From positions 310,001 to 374,000 of the forward strand of contig NZ_CAKMMP010000006.1 of the NCBI RefSeq assembly GCF_927798175.1: a stretch of DNA of 64,000 nucleotides, in the 5' to 3' direction. Below, piece after piece: positions 9,421-18,175 of the stretch. The stretch's first letter is position 1. Each line of letters starts with the position of its first letter. The notes under the pieces are model-generated. The model saw only the letters and a program-made list of their open reading frames with translations. It was not told the origin of the DNA and made no database searches. Source of the DNA: Paenibacillus sp. JJ-223 (GTDB taxonomy: Bacteria > Bacillota > Bacilli > Paenibacillales > Paenibacillaceae). Position numbers and translations under genes: made by a program.

Positions 9421-9728
9421 GAAAATCAGCTCCAGAAATAAGTTGAATAAACATTGAACTTTAGAAAGGAACAGGCCAATTCTCAGATAGCTTGTTCCTT
9501 TTCGCTATGGGTAGAAGTGATTTTTGGCAGAATATTGATTTTTGCGAATCACATTCCGATATTAGGTATGTAGCGCTGCTTTCATCTTTGTGAAGTAACG
9601 ATAGACGATTAAGAAATACGGACTGATTCGGGAGAAGCAGGGAACGTGCGAATCGGCCTAGGTCAACCGATGTAAGGGAAAGCGTCCTACAATCGCAGTT
9701 TCAATTTTACCAGAAGGACGGGGTTTGA
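9421..9728. other. intergenic region between divergent genes
   Basis: It holds the ribosome binding site of the lipoprotein gene at its left end and that of the chemoreceptor at its right end. One hairpin is visible: AAAGGAACA (9465-9473) with TGTTCCTTT (9493-9501), a possible attenuator. I see no reading frame or convincing promoter. Confidence 0.5.
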
Positions 9729-11204
9729 ATGAATCGTTTTGATGAAATCATCTTGAAAAGAAACAAAATAATCGCCATCATCCTATGGATCGTCCTGGTT
9801 CTGGGAGCCTCGCTCGCCTTTATGGAACCGAAACTTATCGTTTCCAGCGTTGTCGTGATTCTGTTCACGGCATGGATCACCTATGCGAACGCCAAGAAAA
9901 AACATATCCATCTGATTCCCTGGCTGGTTACCGTTCTTATATCGTTAAGCGGCGTATTTGCCGGATGGGGAAGCAATGATCCCTTGGTCAGCATTCTGAT
10001 CTCGTCCATTCTGTTGATCTATCCGGATAACAAAAAATTTGCGGTCGGTTTTGTGGTTGCCCTTGCAGGCAACATTCTTCAACTGCTGATCGTTCCGACG
10101 GCTACGGCAGATCAATGGACCGGTAATGCCATTAACGCGGGCCTGCTTGCCGTAACGGGAGCTATTCTGTTTATGGTGTCTCACTTGAATCAAAGATTAT
10201 TTCTGAAAAGCGAGCAGCGCTGGGCTGAAATGCAGCAATCCCGGGAGCGGGTGGAGGAAATGCTGGAGCATGTCAAAAGCGCCGTATCGGGTCTGTCGAC
10301 CTTTACGGAGCAGTTGAAACGCAAGGTCGAAGAAACAGGCTCCATCACCAATGAGGTGACCATCGGTTTCACCGAAGTGGCGAGAGGCGTCGAATTCCAG
10401 GCCAGCAGCGTGGCGGAAATTTCCGAATCGCTTGCCGTCTCCGATCAGCACATTCGCGAGGTTGCGTCCAACTCGAACAAAATGAAAGAACTGTCTTCCA
10501 GCATGGCTGAAAGCACCGAGAACGGAACGGCCAACATGGACCAGCTCAACCTGAAAATGCTTGAATTATACGATGCGATCAACACGACGGCCGATGACAT
10601 GAAGAAGTTCAATGATGAGAGCGAATCCATCGGCTTGATGCTGGACAGCATTTTGGACATTGCAAGCCAGACCAATCTGCTTGCGCTCAATGCGGCCATC
10701 GAAGCGGCACGCGCGGGCGAGCATGGCAGGGGGTTCGCCGTTGTATCCGAAGAGGTGCGCAAGCTGGCAGAGCATTCCGGGCAATCTGCGTCTGATATTG
10801 CAGGCATTCTGTCCAGGCTGAGGGAACAGACGCAGGCACTCACGGATCGATTCGAAAATCTCCGCCTTACTTTGAAAGAGGGGAAAGAGAATGCAAGACT
10901 GACGGAAGAGGCATTCCGCACCATCAGCCAAAATTCCCGATTGGTGCTGAGCCAAGCCGCGGATATCGAGGGCAGCTCCGAAACGATGAAGGCATCCTCC
11001 ACCAGAGTGGTCAATGAGGTGTCGGAAATTTCCAGCGTTACCGAGCAGTCCAGCGCGGCGGCGGCACAAATTTTGGCCGGCATGGAGGAGCAGCGTATGT
11101 TGACTCAGCGGATGGTCGCCAGCTTCGGCGAGCTGGAACAGTTGATACACGGACTGAACAATTTGGTAACCGATCAGGAAGAATCGCAGGATACAGCTCA
11201 ATAA
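9729..11204 (+). CDS. methyl-accepting chemotaxis protein with multi-pass membrane sensor
   Basis: A 491-residue chemoreceptor. Residues 15-155 hold five or six hydrophobic helices in short hairpins ([50 protein letters not shown] and others) with no large extracellular domain. There is no clear HAMP domain. Residues 190-480 form the coiled-coil signalling domain, with the hairpin tip [20 protein letters not shown] followed by [17 protein letters not shown]. It should signal through CheA/CheW. The membrane-embedded sensor suggests a cue within or near the membrane rather than a soluble ligand. It appears monocistronic and is followed by hairpins. Confidence 0.9.
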   Translation: MNRFDEIILKRNKIIAIILWIVLVLGASLAFMEPKLIVSSVVVILFTAWITYANAKKKHIHLIPWLVTVLISLSGVFAGWGSNDPLVSILISSILLIYPDNKKFAVGFVVALAGNILQLLIVPTATADQWTGNAINAGLLAVTGAILFMVSHLNQRLFLKSEQRWAEMQQSRERVEEMLEHVKSAVSGLSTFTEQLKRKVEETGSITNEVTIGFTEVARGVEFQASSVAEISESLAVSDQHIREVASNSNKMKELSSSMAESTENGTANMDQLNLKMLELYDAINTTADDMKKFNDESESIGLMLDSILDIASQTNLLALNAAIEAARAGEHGRGFAVVSEEVRKLAEHSGQSASDIAGILSRLREQTQALTDRFENLRLTLKEGKENARLTEEAFRTISQNSRLVLSQAADIEGSSETMKASSTRVVNEVSEISSVTEQSSAAAAQILAGMEEQRMLTQRMVASFGELEQLIHGLNNLVTDQEESQDTAQ

Positions 11205-11280
11205 GAACTGGCTGGGCGGAGTAAAGTTACGGGCACGAAGCGTACAAACTTCAGAACCTTTTAAATCTATACAAGGACAA

Positions 11281-11352
11281 AACCGGCCGGGGCCGGTTCT
11301 CAGGCTGTCGAGAAAGTCTCGATAGCCTGAAGCCTTGATAAAGGCTTGTTTT
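11281..11352 (+). terminator. cluster of hairpins after the chemoreceptor
   Basis: Three hairpins follow one another: AACCGGCC/GGCCGGTT (11281-11298), TCAGGCTGTCGAGA/TCTCGATAGCCTGA (11300-11330), and AAGCCTT/AAGGCTT (11331-11348) followed by GTTTTC. The last two look like a tandem terminator. Confidence 0.7.
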
Positions 11353-11451
11353 CTATTTTGCTGTTACCAAGTGCTAGCAACAGAACAAGACTACAAGGCA
11401 GTACCAACCACTTCTTTTTTGTATTCAACTTCTTTCATCCTCCCTAAAGGC

Positions 11452-11691
11452 CTAAACCTTTTTTTCGCGGCCATTCCCAACGCGTTCAAGACTGTATGTG
11501 TATTTCATGAGCCACATATGCATGTATCGCTGTCTCTCTCGAACTCGTACTAAGAGAAATATCATGATAACGTTGAGAGAATGCCCGTCGTGCCCAGCTC
11601 CTAAACTGTCGAATGGATCGCCGGGCAGTTCGTGCAGAGCGATGATGTCCCCCGGCGAAGGATAAAATTCAGGAAAGAAATCGAATGAAAT
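11452..11691 (-). pseudogene. possible decayed gene without a usable start codon
   Basis: On the minus strand an open frame of 79 codons begins at an ATT codon twelve bases after AAGGAGG. Its first 30 codons look coding (FDFFPEFYPSPGDIIALHEL, then PGDPFDSLGAGHDG), and the frame ends in REKKV. The codon before ATT is preceded by an in-frame stop, so there is no ATG, GTG or TTG start. A lost start codon is the simplest reading. No family is recognised. The rest of 11353-11839 shows nothing else I can support. Confidence 0.25.
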
Positions 11692-11839
11692 GCCCTAAAT
11701 CTACCTCCTTGTGAACGCAATGAACATTAGAAGCATTTGTGCACGTATATGAAATCCCACTATAATGGGAGAATGAAGAATTTGTCAAAAATGCTGGAGA
11801 GATCGCCCTTCTTTCCTACACCAGGAGGTAAACGAATAG

Positions 11840-12535
11840 ATGAACTGGCAGGAAATCAGCAAATCGAAAAACGCTGAACAGGTTCGAGAAGCCGTGACAA
11901 TGTTGGACGTGAATGAAACGGATGAACGAGGACGGACACCGCTCATGCTGCTGCTGACGCACCGCATGCCGATCGAAGGCATTCGCTACGTGTTACAGCA
12001 AAATCCGGACCTGGAAGTCGCGGATAAACTAGGGGACACGGCGCTTAAAAAGGCGGTCAAGTTCAAACAGGAGGAGGCGATCCGGCTGCTGATCGAGCAT
12101 GGGGCGAGATTGGATTCGCCGATGGGGATCGCGGGAACGGCATGGTATGCCTCCCGAAACCATCCGAAAATCGCGGACCTGCTGCTCGAGACGCCGGGAG
12201 CGGTTAGGCTAACCTTGACGGATGAAGAACAGGAGCGGGTCGATGAGATTCTGTACGAGGAATCCATGGATGAGGTCATCGCGCGAATTCGTCAGCGTGA
12301 TTCGGACGTACTGCTGCATGCGGTTGTGGACGGGTACAACTGGGACGACGGACCGGAACCTATGGTTGCCGTGTTTGAGCACCCCGCATGCGCGGAAATA
12401 ACGATGCTTGACATGTATGAGCTCATGGAAGCCGAATATTGGCTGGATATGGACGAAGAAGAGGCTGATAGCCACATGGATGGTGCGACTTATCGCAGGC
12501 TGGCCCTGTTGATTAAAGAGAAATGCTTGCTATGA
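11840..12535 (+). CDS. ankyrin-repeat protein with DUF4274 domain
   Basis: A 231-residue cytoplasmic protein. Residues 30-120 contain about three ankyrin repeats (ETDERGRTPLMLLL, then VADKLGDTALKKAVKFKQ, then EAIRLLIEHGARLDSP). The C-terminal part, about 150-215, matches the DUF4274 pattern (LLHAVVDGYNWDDGPEPM, then FEHPACAEITMLDMYELMEA). AGGAGG lies eleven bases before the ATG. Ankyrin and DUF4274 combinations occur among bacterial immunity-like and stress proteins of unknown role. The next gene starts 90 bases downstream on the same strand. Confidence 0.8.
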   Translation: MNWQEISKSKNAEQVREAVTMLDVNETDERGRTPLMLLLTHRMPIEGIRYVLQQNPDLEVADKLGDTALKKAVKFKQEEAIRLLIEHGARLDSPMGIAGTAWYASRNHPKIADLLLETPGAVRLTLTDEEQERVDEILYEESMDEVIARIRQRDSDVLLHAVVDGYNWDDGPEPMVAVFEHPACAEITMLDMYELMEAEYWLDMDEEEADSHMDGATYRRLALLIKEKCLL

Positions 12536-12625
12536 GCCGGAAGATTCGCGAGACTGATGGAATGTGAAACCTTGGCCTTAACGGTCAGGGATACAATGAT
12601 TGCGGAAATGCGAGGAGCAACCAAG

Positions 12626-13873
12626 ATGGAACGAGACATAACTAACGGGAGTGGAGTCAAAGGGGGAAGTGTCCTCCATGAAGCAGCAGAGCGAACGGGC
12701 GGCAGGGGAGGAAGCGGCCTCGGCGTACGCGTGCACATTTATGATCGGACCGACGTCGGTCACATGGATTGGCCTGATACGGATGATGGCCGATATGCGA
12801 GAGCATATCTGGAGCCGCTTATGCTGGAGGGCACGAAGCATTACATGGCAAACGTTGAGACGACGCTAATGCTCGTCCGGATCGATGACCTTATTCTTCC
12901 TTTGACCGTAAACGATGCGCAATACGAAAATGCTTATGTTTGCTCCCCGTACACGCATTATGTGCGTTATGCGAAACAGGAATTGTCGCTGCTTCAACGT
13001 CCGCTGCTCGAAAAAGGGTTGTCCGGGCTGCTGAATCTGGTCGGCTGGGGGATGCGCCGTTCGAAATTCAACAAGGTCGTGCACGTCAACAACTGGCTGT
13101 TGTCCACGAATCTGTTTCCTGCCATGACGGGCGAGCAGGCGGTCGCCGTGATGCATGCGGTACGGGAACGCTTCCCGGACCATGCCGTCGTTTTTCGCTC
13201 CTTATGCCCCGGCTTGCATCCCGAAATTACGGCCGCTCTCGGCGAGGCCGGCTGCAAAATGATTCCGAGCAGGCAGATTTATCTGTACCGGGCGAATGAC
13301 CCGGCATTCGGCAATTCGAAGTCGCGTTGGCTGCTGAAGCGCGATTACGACCTGCTGGCCAAAAACGGATATACCCTTGTCTCCGAAGCGGAGATGACGG
13401 ATGCGGACATTCCGCGAATTGCCGAGCTGTACCGACTGCTTTACCTTGAAAAGTATTCGTACGACAATCCCCAGTTCGGCGAGCCGTTCATCGCGCTGGC
13501 GAAAGCCTCTGGCACGCTGACGCTTTACGGTTTGCGAAAAGAGGGGCGGCTCGACGCGGTCATGGGTTATTTCTGCCGCAACGGCATGATGACAACCCCG
13601 TTGTTCGGCTATGACACGGCGCTGCCGCAGTCCGTCGGCCTGTACCGGATGCTGTCGGCCTGCCTGATCGGGCAAGCCAAGGAGAACGGCTGCCTGCTTC
13701 ATGAGAGCGCAGGTGCAGCACAGTTCAAACGCAATCGCGGCGCAGTGGCCGATTTCGAATATTCAGCCGTGTACGACCGACATCTGCCGCTCGCAAGGCG
13801 TTGGTGCTGGTCGCTGCTGGACAGGCTGCTGAACCGGGTAGGCGTGCCGATCATGCGCAAAATGAAGCTGTAA
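12626..13873 (+). CDS. GNAT-like acyltransferase family protein
   Basis: A 415-residue protein. The C-terminal half (about 240-400) has the layout of a FemX/GNAT-type acyltransferase fold: DADIPRIAELYRLLYLEKYS, then GTLTLYGLRKEGRLDAVMGY, then PQSVGLYRMLSACLIGQA and HESAGAAQFKRNRGA. The N-terminal half is unfamiliar. The ATG at 12626 is chosen because GAGGAG precedes it by eight bases; a GTG near 12731 (VHIYDRTD) is an alternative. No membrane segments are seen. Substrate is unknown. The gene is GC-rich and converges on the VOC gene with only 27 bases between stops. Confidence 0.55.
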   Translation: MERDITNGSGVKGGSVLHEAAERTGGRGGSGLGVRVHIYDRTDVGHMDWPDTDDGRYARAYLEPLMLEGTKHYMANVETTLMLVRIDDLILPLTVNDAQYENAYVCSPYTHYVRYAKQELSLLQRPLLEKGLSGLLNLVGWGMRRSKFNKVVHVNNWLLSTNLFPAMTGEQAVAVMHAVRERFPDHAVVFRSLCPGLHPEITAALGEAGCKMIPSRQIYLYRANDPAFGNSKSRWLLKRDYDLLAKNGYTLVSEAEMTDADIPRIAELYRLLYLEKYSYDNPQFGEPFIALAKASGTLTLYGLRKEGRLDAVMGYFCRNGMMTTPLFGYDTALPQSVGLYRMLSACLIGQAKENGCLLHESAGAAQFKRNRGAVADFEYSAVYDRHLPLARRWCWSLLDRLLNRVGVPIMRKMKL

Positions 13874-13900
13874 GCCGCGCAGGCGGTTGTTGGGATCTTC

Positions 13901-14266
13901 TTAGGAATGCTCGGCAAGCTGAACTTCGAAGCCGTCCGGATCGACAATGTAAATAAACCGCAAATGGGGGTTGGGTTCGATGGGTCCGCGTGCGACCGGG
14001 ACGCCCAGCTCTTTCAGCCTGGCTATGGTTTGCTCCAGCGACGATACCTCGTAGCCAATAGAAATGCCTGCTTCCGGCTTCAGAATGGTCCCGCTGTTTT
14101 CGATCAGCTCCAGCTTCGTTTCGTTCTCCGTGCCAAGCATGGCGATTTGCCGTCCCCGGCTTTCGAACCTGCGGTGAACAGGCAGGCCAAGCACGCCGTG
14201 ATAAAAAGCAAGCGATGCCTCCAAATCCCGCACCCGCAGGGTAATCCAGTTTAGTCCAATCAACAT
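13901..14266 (-). CDS. VOC family protein (glyoxalase/dioxygenase fold)
   Basis: A 121-residue protein with paired beta-alpha-beta modules. LNWITLRVRDLEASLAFYHG is the classical N-terminal module, and the second contains FIYIVDPDGFEVQLAEH. The metal-ligand-like positions are a Glu near residue 63 (TKLELIENS) and the Glu in DGFEVQL; the N-terminal ligand position is Thr in WITLRV rather than His, so metal binding is uncertain. AAGGAGA lies eleven bases before the ATG at 14266. It appears to be a single gene. The reaction is unknown. Confidence 0.85.
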   Translation of the reverse strand: MLIGLNWITLRVRDLEASLAFYHGVLGLPVHRRFESRGRQIAMLGTENETKLELIENSGTILKPEAGISIGYEVSSLEQTIARLKELGVPVARGPIEPNPHLRFIYIVDPDGFEVQLAEHS

Positions 14267-14402
14267 GGGGAATTCTCTCCTTTTTGTCATGAAAATTCAG
14301 GATGTTATGCCCATTATACGACAAGCTGGAACGTGGTCCTACCATGGAAACGAAAGAGGGGCCATCACGAGGCGAAGCTGCTGCAGCGAATTCACTTCGA
14401 CA

Positions 14403-14434
14403 GACAACAAAAGACTGCCGAAGGAATTCGGCAG
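14403..14434 (-). terminator. terminator of alkaline phosphatase gene
   Basis: CTGCCGAA (14415-14422) pairs with TTCGGCAG (14427-14434). Read on the minus strand the stem is followed by TCTTTTGTTG. It lies about 80 bases beyond the stop at 14513. Confidence 0.75.
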
Positions 14435-14512
14435 CCCATAAAGTTTGCAGGCAGAGTGCTGCATATTGCTGGCAGTGCTCTTTATTGTGTGAACATTAAA
14501 TGCGATCAGCGT

Positions 14513-16165
14513 TTACTGGATCAAATCCACGGCACCTTGCGGTACGAAAGCGTCAACGCCGTTATACACGATCACGCCTTCCAGTGCCGTCTTTTTGCCA
14601 TTGACCAGGGCGACGTTTTTGTAAATTTGCAGTTCCAGCTTGGTGCTGCCTTTAGTCACGAGGATCTTCGGATTTTTGGCATCCTTCAGGTCCAGCTTGT
14701 AGGTCGCGCCTTTGGCCGTAAAGGCTTGTTTCGCAGGCACAAACAATTGTTTGCTGGTGCTTTCCAGATCCAGTCCGAGCACGCGTGCCATGTATTTGGC
14801 CACATCGGTATTGTCGATGACGCCGAATGGACGGTCATTGTTCGGTGCGTACGTATAGAGAACGACGTCTCCGCCCGTATGTCCGCCTGTCGTCCAGCCG
14901 ATGCCGGAACGTTTGCTGATCATTGGACCGACGACATAGTTCAGGCTGCCCGGCTTCGCCGCTTTGATGGCGGCCACTTCTTCGGTCGTCAGATCCGTGA
15001 TGCCGAAATATTGTTTCATGACGGCTTTGATGTTGGTGCGTTTGGCATTGAGCTTGGATTCCAAGCCCTCGCCGGTCAGTTTGGCTTTTTTCAGCGGGCC
15101 GATAAACGTGGACAATGGCTCTTCATCGTACGTGCCCGTTGTAGCCGCATTACCGATGGTCAGACCGCCGTTCGCATGGTCGGTTACCGCAACGACCGCC
15201 GTTTCGCCGTCGGCTTTCGCAAAGTCGAGCGCTACTTTCACGGCATCGTCGAATGCCAGTACGTCGCTGATGACGCCGATCGGATCATTGGCATGGGAAG
15301 CCCAGTCGACTTTGCTGCCTTCGACCATCAGGAAGAAACCGTCCTCGTCCTTGGAAAGAACGTCGATGGCTTTGGACGTCATTTCGGCCAAGCTTGGCTG
15401 TTTCGCAGGATCACGATCCATGTCGTACGACATGCCCGCTGGAGCGAACATACCCCAAAGCTTGTTCGAATTGGAAGCTTTCATCGCCTCAGGCGTCGTA
15501 ACGTAATCGTATCCCAGCGCTTTGATGGAAGATACCAGGTTTTCGCCGTCTTTCCGTCCGTCGGGTACCAGGTAGCTGCTTCCGCCGCCAAGCACGACGT
15601 CGATGCCGTTAAACACTTGTTGCTTGCTGAGTGCATCGTAATTTTTACGATCCGGGTAATGTGCCGAGAAATCGGCTGGCGTGGCATGCATGATTTCCGA
15701 AGTAGCGATGATGCCGGTTGCTTTGCCTGCCAGTTTGGATGCTTCCAGCACGGAAGCGATCGGTTTTTTGGCATCGCCGGCAGCGATTGCCTTTTGCCCC
15801 GGCATGGTCGCTTTATCCGGCAGGACGCCAACATATCCGGTATGGGATTTGTGGCCTGTCGCAAATGCCGTACCTGCCGGCGCGGAATCCGCAATTGCCG
15901 CGTCTGCAGAATAGGTGCGCACGAGACCGCTTGCCATGGAATCGAGCGTCAGGGCAGAGCCTTTGTACCAACGGGCCAGCGTGGTCGCTTCATGCGCCAT
16001 GCCGTCCGGGATCAGGATGATTACGTTTTTGATCGGGGAAGAAGACGATGTCGCTGCAGTGTTTTCTTCAGCCCAGGCAGCGCTGGCGCTTCCCATGCTT
16101 GCCGCAACGATCGTGGTCATCGCGAGCAGCATTTTAGCCGCACGGGCATTCAACCGGTTTAACAT
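14513..16165 (-). CDS. phoA: secreted alkaline phosphatase
   Basis: A 550-residue exported phosphomonoesterase of the alkaline phosphatase superfamily. Signal peptide residues 1-33 end ASAAWAEE. Asp54 in ILIPDGMAHEAT binds metal and Ser94 in IADSAPAGTAFATG is the nucleophile. Other metal-site motifs are MVEGSKVDWASHANDP, VAVTDHANGGL and GWTTGGHTGGDV. The last 70 residues (KLDLKDAKNPKILVTKG, then GKKTALEGVIVYNG) form an extra beta-rich domain resembling copper-amine-oxidase-type stalk modules. It releases phosphate from organic esters outside the cell. AGGAGG precedes the ATG, and a Pho-box-like pair lies about 84 bases upstream. Confidence 0.93.
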   Translation of the reverse strand: MLNRLNARAAKMLLAMTTIVAASMGSASAAWAEENTAATSSSSPIKNVIILIPDGMAHEATTLARWYKGSALTLDSMASGLVRTYSADAAIADSAPAGTAFATGHKSHTGYVGVLPDKATMPGQKAIAAGDAKKPIASVLEASKLAGKATGIIATSEIMHATPADFSAHYPDRKNYDALSKQQVFNGIDVVLGGGSSYLVPDGRKDGENLVSSIKALGYDYVTTPEAMKASNSNKLWGMFAPAGMSYDMDRDPAKQPSLAEMTSKAIDVLSKDEDGFFLMVEGSKVDWASHANDPIGVISDVLAFDDAVKVALDFAKADGETAVVAVTDHANGGLTIGNAATTGTYDEEPLSTFIGPLKKAKLTGEGLESKLNAKRTNIKAVMKQYFGITDLTTEEVAAIKAAKPGSLNYVVGPMISKRSGIGWTTGGHTGGDVVLYTYAPNNDRPFGVIDNTDVAKYMARVLGLDLESTSKQLFVPAKQAFTAKGATYKLDLKDAKNPKILVTKGSTKLELQIYKNVALVNGKKTALEGVIVYNGVDAFVPQGAVDLIQ

Positions 16166-16248
16166 GAATACAGCCTCCTAAATATGGTGTGTGTTTGTAT
16201 GTACTGAACCTAGTGTACAGGCGAAATAATAAATGGACGTTTTCCCTA

Positions 16249-16265
16249 AGTTAACCAAGTGTAAA
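16249..16265 (-). promoter_or_regulatory. candidate Pho box upstream of phoA
   Basis: On the minus strand TTTACA, five bases, then TTAACT: two direct repeats of the PhoP consensus TT(A/T/C)ACA with the correct 11-base period. A third weaker unit, AAAACG, follows after five more bases. It lies 84 bases upstream of the alkaline phosphatase start. Confidence 0.55.
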
Positions 16266-16348
16266 TTTTACGATTAGTGGAGCGAATATATCGGCTTGAT
16301 GATCGGATACGTGCAATTCGTCAAAAATGCAATGCTGAAATAAAACAT

Positions 16349-16405
16349 AAAAGGGGCTGATCATGCCTGACAATCCTTGCCGGTCATGATCAGCCCCTTT
16401 TGGTT
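16349..16405 (-). terminator. bidirectional terminator after the panE-like gene
   Basis: A perfect 17-bp inverted repeat, AAAAGGGGCTGATCATG (16349-16365) and CATGATCAGCCCCTTTT (16385-16401). T runs occur on both sides, so it can terminate the panE-like gene on the minus strand. Confidence 0.85.
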
Positions 16406-16445
16406 TTTTGACGCAGCCTGCAGAGAAAAATGCTTTTTCGTTATC

Positions 16446-17378
16446 TTACGGCGTCATTGCGTTGTTGAACTGTTCCTCCAATGCGTCCCAATGCGGAGTC
16501 CGGACCCCTGTCTGCTTCTTCCAGCGACGAAATACGCGGCTTAAAGCCGCAATTTCATCTACTGATCCGTCAACCAGCTGGCTGGCGGGCAGCATATGGA
16601 ATATTTTCATGACCAGCCGCATGAGGCCAGGGTACTTGCGGACCAGCGAAGCTTGTGCGGCGGGGATCAGCGGATAACCGAGGGATTCGAGGACCTGAAA
16701 TCCTTCGTTCATCGCTGCGATCATCTTGCGCAGCATCTGGCTATCGCGGGCGATGTTTTTCATCTGATAGCTATGGATCACGATAACGAAGTTCATCGCC
16801 ACGATCAGTATGATATGATTCTTTAACCAAGCGTCGATATTTTCCTCATAGATAAGCTTGTACTTTGTTTTCGAAAATGCTTGATCAAGAGCCGACCGGA
16901 AAGGGATTTCCCCGTCGAGCCCGCCGATAACCATCTGCCCGGGGCCTATGCGAATACAGTCTACACGACCGTTTTCGCGACGTCCTGCCGTCGTTTGGAA
17001 TCCGAAAGCGATGTTTTTGGGTATAGGACTGTGTTCGTGTACGTAGGTTTGCATCTCATCTGCATCCACATTGTTTCCGACGAGGACGATATTTTCACTT
17101 TTGTTGGCGGCCAGAATCGGCAGAATCGAGGCGAAGTCCGTATATTTCATGACCACAAAGATAAGATCGAAATGATGGTCCGGCTCCAAGCTCCGGATGA
17201 CGCGGACCCGATCCACCGTTGTTTTGCGCTGGAAATAGTGGCGGATCACCAGGCCGTCTTTCTCCAGCTCTTCTGCCCGTTTTCCTCGAGCCAGCAGGCT
17301 AACCTCGTTGCCTCCTCGTGCAAGAACATGTGCCAAATAGCTGCCTAGAACACCTGCTCCATAAACCAATACGTTCAT
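16446..17378 (-). CDS. ketopantoate reductase family protein (PanE/ApbA-like)
   Basis: A 310-residue NADPH-dependent reductase. The Rossmann motif GxGxxG is VYGAGVLGSYLAH at residues 4-16. DLIFVVMKYTDFASILPIL and VGNNVDADEM follow as in ketopantoate reductases. The C-terminal helical domain contains the conserved Lys in WLKNHIILIVAMNFV. True PanE makes pantoate for coenzyme A synthesis, but NNVD replaces the usual NG(L/V) motif and pan genes are absent, so a different 2-oxo substrate is likely. It is divergent from a TetR gene across 169 bases rich in palindromes, which suggests local repression by that regulator. Confidence 0.8.
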   Translation of the reverse strand: MNVLVYGAGVLGSYLAHVLARGGNEVSLLARGKRAEELEKDGLVIRHYFQRKTTVDRVRVIRSLEPDHHFDLIFVVMKYTDFASILPILAANKSENIVLVGNNVDADEMQTYVHEHSPIPKNIAFGFQTTAGRRENGRVDCIRIGPGQMVIGGLDGEIPFRSALDQAFSKTKYKLIYEENIDAWLKNHIILIVAMNFVIVIHSYQMKNIARDSQMLRKMIAAMNEGFQVLESLGYPLIPAAQASLVRKYPGLMRLVMKIFHMLPASQLVDGSVDEIAALSRVFRRWKKQTGVRTPHWDALEEQFNNAMTP

Positions 17379-17402
17379 AAATGAACCTCCTTATATCGAA
17401 TA

Positions 17403-17505
17403 AACAATTGTTGAATAAATGACGTTTGTTGACTAAAATAAACATATCATCCGACAAAACAGCGGATCAATCGCCGATCTCTTGCATTCTGTTGAGAATT
17501 CAACA
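17403..17505. promoter_or_regulatory. palindromic operator region between panE-like and tetR genes
   Basis: AACAATTGTT (17403-17412) is a perfect palindrome. TGTTGAGAATTCAACA (17490-17505) has 6-bp arms, and TTGTTGA recurs at 17409 and 17427. The repeated TTGTTGA core on both sides of the gap suits a TetR dimer site controlling both genes. Confidence 0.5.
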
Positions 17506-17547
17506 AAACGGGTCTTAGTTGTCTAATAAAAATAGAGAGGTACGCAT

Positions 17548-18138
17548 ATGGACAGACGTATTCAAAGGACGAGACAAGCCATCATGGAAGCTTTTATCGG
17601 GTTGGTGGAGGAACTCGGCTTCGAGAAAATCACGATTCAAGCGATTGCGGACCGAGCGAACGTAAACCGGGGAACCATCTATTTGCATTTTGCGGATAAA
17701 TACGCCCTGTTGGACGAATGCGTCGAAACGTACTTGCAGTTACTGTACGACAGCTGCATGCCGGACGGGGAGCCTGACCGCGACCAGTCGCGTGCTCTGC
17801 TGCTGCGTACGTTCGAATTTCTGGAGCGGCATGCCGCCATCTATTCCACGCTGATGACGAGCAAGGGCGTTCCGGCTTTTCGCAAGAAAATGATCTCATT
17901 GATGGAGCAGGGCATTCTGGAGCATGTTCAGCGCGTACAAGTTCATACGAACGTGAAAAAGGACGTTCTCATCCAGTTTTTAAGCCTATCAGTCGCCGGC
18001 TTGGTGGAATGGTGGGTTGTGCAATCCATGCCCTACACGCCGGCGGAAATGACGGATCAGTTGATGATCATTCTGGAACATAATTTGCTATCATTGGGCC
18101 AATTTCAAGGGAAGGATTCACCTTTTTACAATAAGTAG
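17548..18138 (+). CDS. TetR/AcrR family transcriptional regulator
   Basis: A 196-residue repressor. The N-terminal helix-turn-helix is ITIQAIADRANVNRGTIYLH followed by FADKYALLDE, standard for TetR. The C-terminal ligand and dimer domain (residues 60-190) is helical, with an aromatic stretch VEWWVVQSMPYTPAEM. AGAGAGG is about eight bases before the ATG. It is divergent from the PanE-like reductase and 37 bases upstream of the GGDEF-like regulator, with which it may be co-transcribed. The inducer is unknown. Confidence 0.9.
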   Translation: MDRRIQRTRQAIMEAFIGLVEELGFEKITIQAIADRANVNRGTIYLHFADKYALLDECVETYLQLLYDSCMPDGEPDRDQSRALLLRTFEFLERHAAIYSTLMTSKGVPAFRKKMISLMEQGILEHVQRVQVHTNVKKDVLIQFLSLSVAGLVEWWVVQSMPYTPAEMTDQLMIILEHNLLSLGQFQGKDSPFYNK

Positions 18139-18175
18139 TTATGAACAATCCAATTGGGGATGAGGAGGGGCGCGA

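Noticed and set aside
11335-11553. 72-codon plus-strand frame after the chemoreceptor
   Set aside because: It starts inside the terminator hairpins and has no ribosome binding site or protein-like composition.
14333-16162. 609-codon plus-strand frame
   Set aside because: It lies opposite the alkaline phosphatase gene and shows no family pattern; the minus-strand protein has all catalytic motifs.
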